A stretch of DNA of 64,000 nucleotides, taken from NCBI GenBank assembly GCA_030584105.1, contig CP129491.1, positions 1,736,001-1,800,000 on the forward strand, in the 5' to 3' direction. Every line of letters begins with the position of its first letter. Positions within the stretch are counted from its first letter, which is position 1. Source of the stretch: UTCHB3 sp002050155 (lineage in GTDB: Bacteria; Bacteroidota; Ignavibacteria; Ignavibacteriales; Ignavibacteriaceae). The notes beneath the pieces were generated by a model. It was not told the DNA's origin. It did not search any database and saw only the letters and a program-made list of their open reading frames with translations. Positions 61,806 through 64,000 of the stretch are shown piece after piece. The translations under genes were made by a program, and so were the position numbers.

Positions 61806-61943
61806 TAGTAGCTGAACAACACTAAACGATTGCTAAAAACGCTAAATGGCTGCAATTTGGTAAGTAGTTTAACAACACTAAACGATTGCTAAACGCTAAA
61901 TGGCTGCAATTTGGTAAGCGACTGAGCAACGCTTCACCGTTGC
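61806..61943. repeat. About 55-bp tandem repeat, 2.5 copies
   Basis: The phrase ACAACACTAAACGATTGCTA and the following CGCTAAATGGCTGCAATTTGG occur at 61806-61860 and 61861-61914, and a decayed third half-copy follows. It lies in the 453-bp gap between peroxiredoxin and O-methyltransferase genes. Confidence 0.9.
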
Positions 61944-62041
61944 AAAGAACAAAGCTTTTATCAACTACAAAACAGCGCCAAAACTAAAACTTGGTGGAAA
62001 TTAATCACCTAAAACCAGCAACTCCAAATTAAAACTAAGAA

Positions 62042-62075
62042 AAGGGTGGTGTTTTTAACGCCGCCCTTTTTTTGG
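62042..62075 (+). terminator. Terminator ahead of the O-methyltransferase gene
   Basis: AAGGGTGGTGT-TTTTA-ACGCCGCCCTT with two G-U pairs and a run of T. It stands 370 bp after the peroxiredoxin gene, beyond the minisatellite. Confidence 0.75.
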
Positions 62076-62132
62076 TATGTGAATTTTTTTTTCTTTATTC
62101 GCATCTTTGTTTTCAATTAGATTGGCTTATTC

Positions 62133-63218
62133 ATGCCCGATATTCTCACTCCCGAAACAACCGGGTATCTAAACTCAGTCAGAGGCAAGCAAACTCCTCT
62201 GATTGCCGAGATGGAGAAGTATGCGGAAGAGAACCATGTACCCATACTCGACCCCAATTCTGCGGCATTTCTCGAAGTGTTGGTTAAATCTTCAAACGCC
62301 GGCACTGTGCTCGAAATTGGAACCGCAATAGCCTACACAACAACCCGAATTGCGGCTGCACTTCCCGAAAAAGGAATGATTTACACAATCGAAAAATCAG
62401 CCGATATGATACCCCTCGCTCAAAGAAACATTGAAGCCTCAGGGGTGAAACACAAAATTAAATTGTTGCAAGGCGAAGCTTTTCATCACCTTTTAAATTT
62501 GGATATCGAGTTTGATTTGATTTTTTTGGATGCTGACAAGGAAGACTATAAAAGGCTTTTCGAACTTTCCCTGCCCCTTCTGAAAAAAGGTGGGCTTTAC
62601 ATCGTAGATAATCTCCTGTGGCACGGATATACCGCTTTCAGCGGCGAAATCCCGCAAAAATACCTCCGCTCAACGGGTATGGTACGGGAGTTCAACCAAA
62701 TTTTTCTGAAATCACCGGCACTTCAAACTTCACTTATTCCTATTGGGGACGGTTTGGGTTTGGGCTACAAATTAACCGAAAAAGGAGAAGATACCATCAA
62801 TAATATTCACATGTGCTATAAGAACTTCGATCTGATTGTTAACAATCGGATGGAAGAACCCGAAGATATGAGAACCTTGCTTGAACTGACGATCGAAGGC
62901 GAACTCGAAAAGAACTTTGAAGAGATGTGCTTCGATGCCAAATATATGATCGGGCTTGGCAGCTCCATCGCTAAAGCGGAAGAAAGCCCCGATATTAACT
63001 CTTACGGAACGATGAAAGATGATCTCAGCTCCACTATTCTTAAGTTTCTCGGTAACTTGAAAGAGATACTTGCATTTGCAGAAGAGAAGTTTCAGCTTTA
63101 TTTTATAAACAAATATCTTCAGCAAAATGAAGAGGATGAGGAAATGGAAGACCTCCTCCGCTTAGTAAGCGATTTCGCCGAAATGAAACTGATTATCAAT
63201 GAGTTGAAGCGAACATAA
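62133..63218 (+). CDS. O-methyltransferase (COMT-like) with C-terminal helical extension
   Basis: 361 aa. The first 225 residues are an AdoMet-dependent O-methyltransferase family 3: 'VLEIGTAIAYTTTRIAAALP' (motif I), 'MIYTIEKSADMIPLAQRNIE', 'FDLIFLDADKEDYKRLFELSLPLLKKGGLYIVDNLLWHG' with the metal-binding acids. The remaining 135 residues, not present in the normal enzyme (about 220 aa), are helical and acidic ('LLELTIEGELEKNFEEMCFDAKYM', 'QQNEEDEEMEDLLRLVSDFAEMKLI'). A partner domain or a second function is possible. Substrate not deducible. Confidence 0.85.
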   Translation: MPDILTPETTGYLNSVRGKQTPLIAEMEKYAEENHVPILDPNSAAFLEVLVKSSNAGTVLEIGTAIAYTTTRIAAALPEKGMIYTIEKSADMIPLAQRNIEASGVKHKIKLLQGEAFHHLLNLDIEFDLIFLDADKEDYKRLFELSLPLLKKGGLYIVDNLLWHGYTAFSGEIPQKYLRSTGMVREFNQIFLKSPALQTSLIPIGDGLGLGYKLTEKGEDTINNIHMCYKNFDLIVNNRMEEPEDMRTLLELTIEGELEKNFEEMCFDAKYMIGLGSSIAKAEESPDINSYGTMKDDLSSTILKFLGNLKEILAFAEEKFQLYFINKYLQQNEEDEEMEDLLRLVSDFAEMKLIINELKRT

Positions 63219-63382
63219 CTTCTGCTTGTTTAGAGGTGCAAAGACCAAAAACCGTTAAACCGCTGAATTAGCATGGAAGAATTAAACAGTACAAGTGGCA
63301 AGGAAAGCTCAAATAGCCCAAATAGCCCAAATAATTCATTTAGCAAAAGAAAAGAAAGCCCGATTTTAAGACATAAAAACAG

Positions 63383-63937
63383 ATGAAAAAACTTTTACGC
63401 CCATTAATATTGTCTCTCTTTTTATGTTCCGTTGCTGCACCACAGATAGCAAAGCTGACCGATGTTGGCGGCGGTGTTGGGCTTGGTGTTTTCAAGGGAA
63501 ACACTTCCGAAGAGTTTGGCTATTCAGCACAAGGCTCTTTTGATTTCAAACTGTGGTTCTCTGAAAAATATTATTTCAGAAGTGCCGCTTTTTACACACG
63601 AAAGTTCTCCATTCTTCTGCCGGAAGACCGTTACGGCAGAAATTATCCCTATTTGCAAGGGTTTTCTTTGAAGTTCATGGGCGAGCAGTTGATTACAACA
63701 CACATCTCAGTCGAAGGTGGCGGCGGGCTGGCGGTTATTAACGATCGTTCGTTCCCCGAAACGGATGTATGGTCGTTTGGCAGTGGAATTTCGTTTCACA
63801 CTATTTTCTATTTTTTCGATAAAACCGTTGAAACAACCGGATACTCCGTTCACCTTGGCGTTGAGTGGAATGTCGGGTTCTTTAACACTATCCCCGAAAT
63901 GAACACGGTTCAGGCACAGCTGCATTATTCTTTTTAG
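63383..63937 (+). CDS. Exported beta-barrel-like protein
   Basis: 184 aa. Signal peptide 1-20 ('LLRPLILSLFLCSVAAPQ'). The rest alternates hydrophobic and polar residues in strand-like segments ending in aromatic residues ('GGVGLGVFKGNT', 'YSAQGSFDFKLWF', 'FRSAAFYTRKFSI', 'QLHYSF'), with a final Phe, as in small outer-membrane barrels. Residues 140-184 resemble the beta-hairpin ending of OmpW/OmpA-like families. Function unknown; family assignment is weak. Confidence 0.65.
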   Translation: MKKLLRPLILSLFLCSVAAPQIAKLTDVGGGVGLGVFKGNTSEEFGYSAQGSFDFKLWFSEKYYFRSAAFYTRKFSILLPEDRYGRNYPYLQGFSLKFMGEQLITTHISVEGGGGLAVINDRSFPETDVWSFGSGISFHTIFYFFDKTVETTGYSVHLGVEWNVGFFNTIPEMNTVQAQLHYSF

Positions 63938-64000
63938 TTTTGACTCATCACCATCATACCATCCGTAGTTTATAACTTCTCATCTTCTTTTTTCGTAAAT

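Overview
The window looks like a chromosomal segment of a free-living, anaerobic or facultative bacterium of the Bacteroidota/Chlorobi/Ignavibacteria group. Two large exported proteins (55909-57642 and 57651-59429) end in the type IX secretion C-terminal sorting domain in its 'YPNPFNP' form, which is frequent in Ignavibacteria. The ExbB-ExbD-ExbD-TonB cluster, the NrfHA nitrite ammonifying pair, the split FeoB and the AT-rich intergenic spacers full of degenerate minisatellites fit the same placement. The assignment is an inference from protein style; no rRNA gene is present.

Region 1 (1-16136) is a defence island. A tightly packed + strand operon (37-9873) encodes a Vsr-type nicking endonuclease, a C5-cytosine methyltransferase, a nuclease-like protein broken by two in-frame TAG codons, a MORC/MutL-like GHKL ATPase, a Z1-domain superfamily II ATPase, a PD-(D/E)XK-type protein and an AIPR-family protein. 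This is a methylase-based restriction system of the GHKL/Z1 class. It is followed by the wreck of an AlbA_2/winged-helix protein around a 32-bp minisatellite, an intact IS3-family element with imperfect terminal inverted repeats and a 4-bp target duplication (10648-12044), and a two-gene AAA+ ATPase / subtilisin-like protease cassette (12473-15939) that is a candidate, little-characterised defence module. A tRNA-Arg(CCG) gene closes the island, its 3' end facing it.

Region 2 (16137-31130) is ordinary chromosome: a TonB energy-transduction operon, a secreted beta-propeller protein, a RelA/SpoT-like HD-domain protein, a two-component system, two paralogous small secreted proteins with a CRP-like dyad near one of them, and a large nuclease-helicase fusion.

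Region 3 (31131-41789) is mostly minus-strand housekeeping: a GlmU-like nucleotidyltransferase, Spx-like protein, RarA, an FtsB/DivIC-like protein, D-Ala-D-Ala ligase, class II aldolase, Gfo/Idh/MocA oxidoreductase and MetF, with MnmA on the opposite strand. Several of these proteins carry low-complexity insertions, and an oriented octamer TGCTCCCG recurs here in all reading frames.

Region 4 (42175-48895) handles nitrite and iron: NrfA/NrfH and a ferrous-iron uptake operon (DtxR-like regulator, membrane-anchored DtxR-FeoA fusion, FeoB GTPase, FeoB permease). Region 5 (49256-63937) has a two-domain glycosyltransferase, a CitE-like lyase, a nitroreductase, a second AlbA_2 protein with a 12-bp in-frame minisatellite, an XRE regulator, a probable LacI-controlled pair of type IX-secreted proteins with two perfect operator palindromes and a LacI-family gene just downstream, a 1-Cys peroxiredoxin, an O-methyltransferase with an extra C-terminal helical domain and an outer-membrane-type protein.
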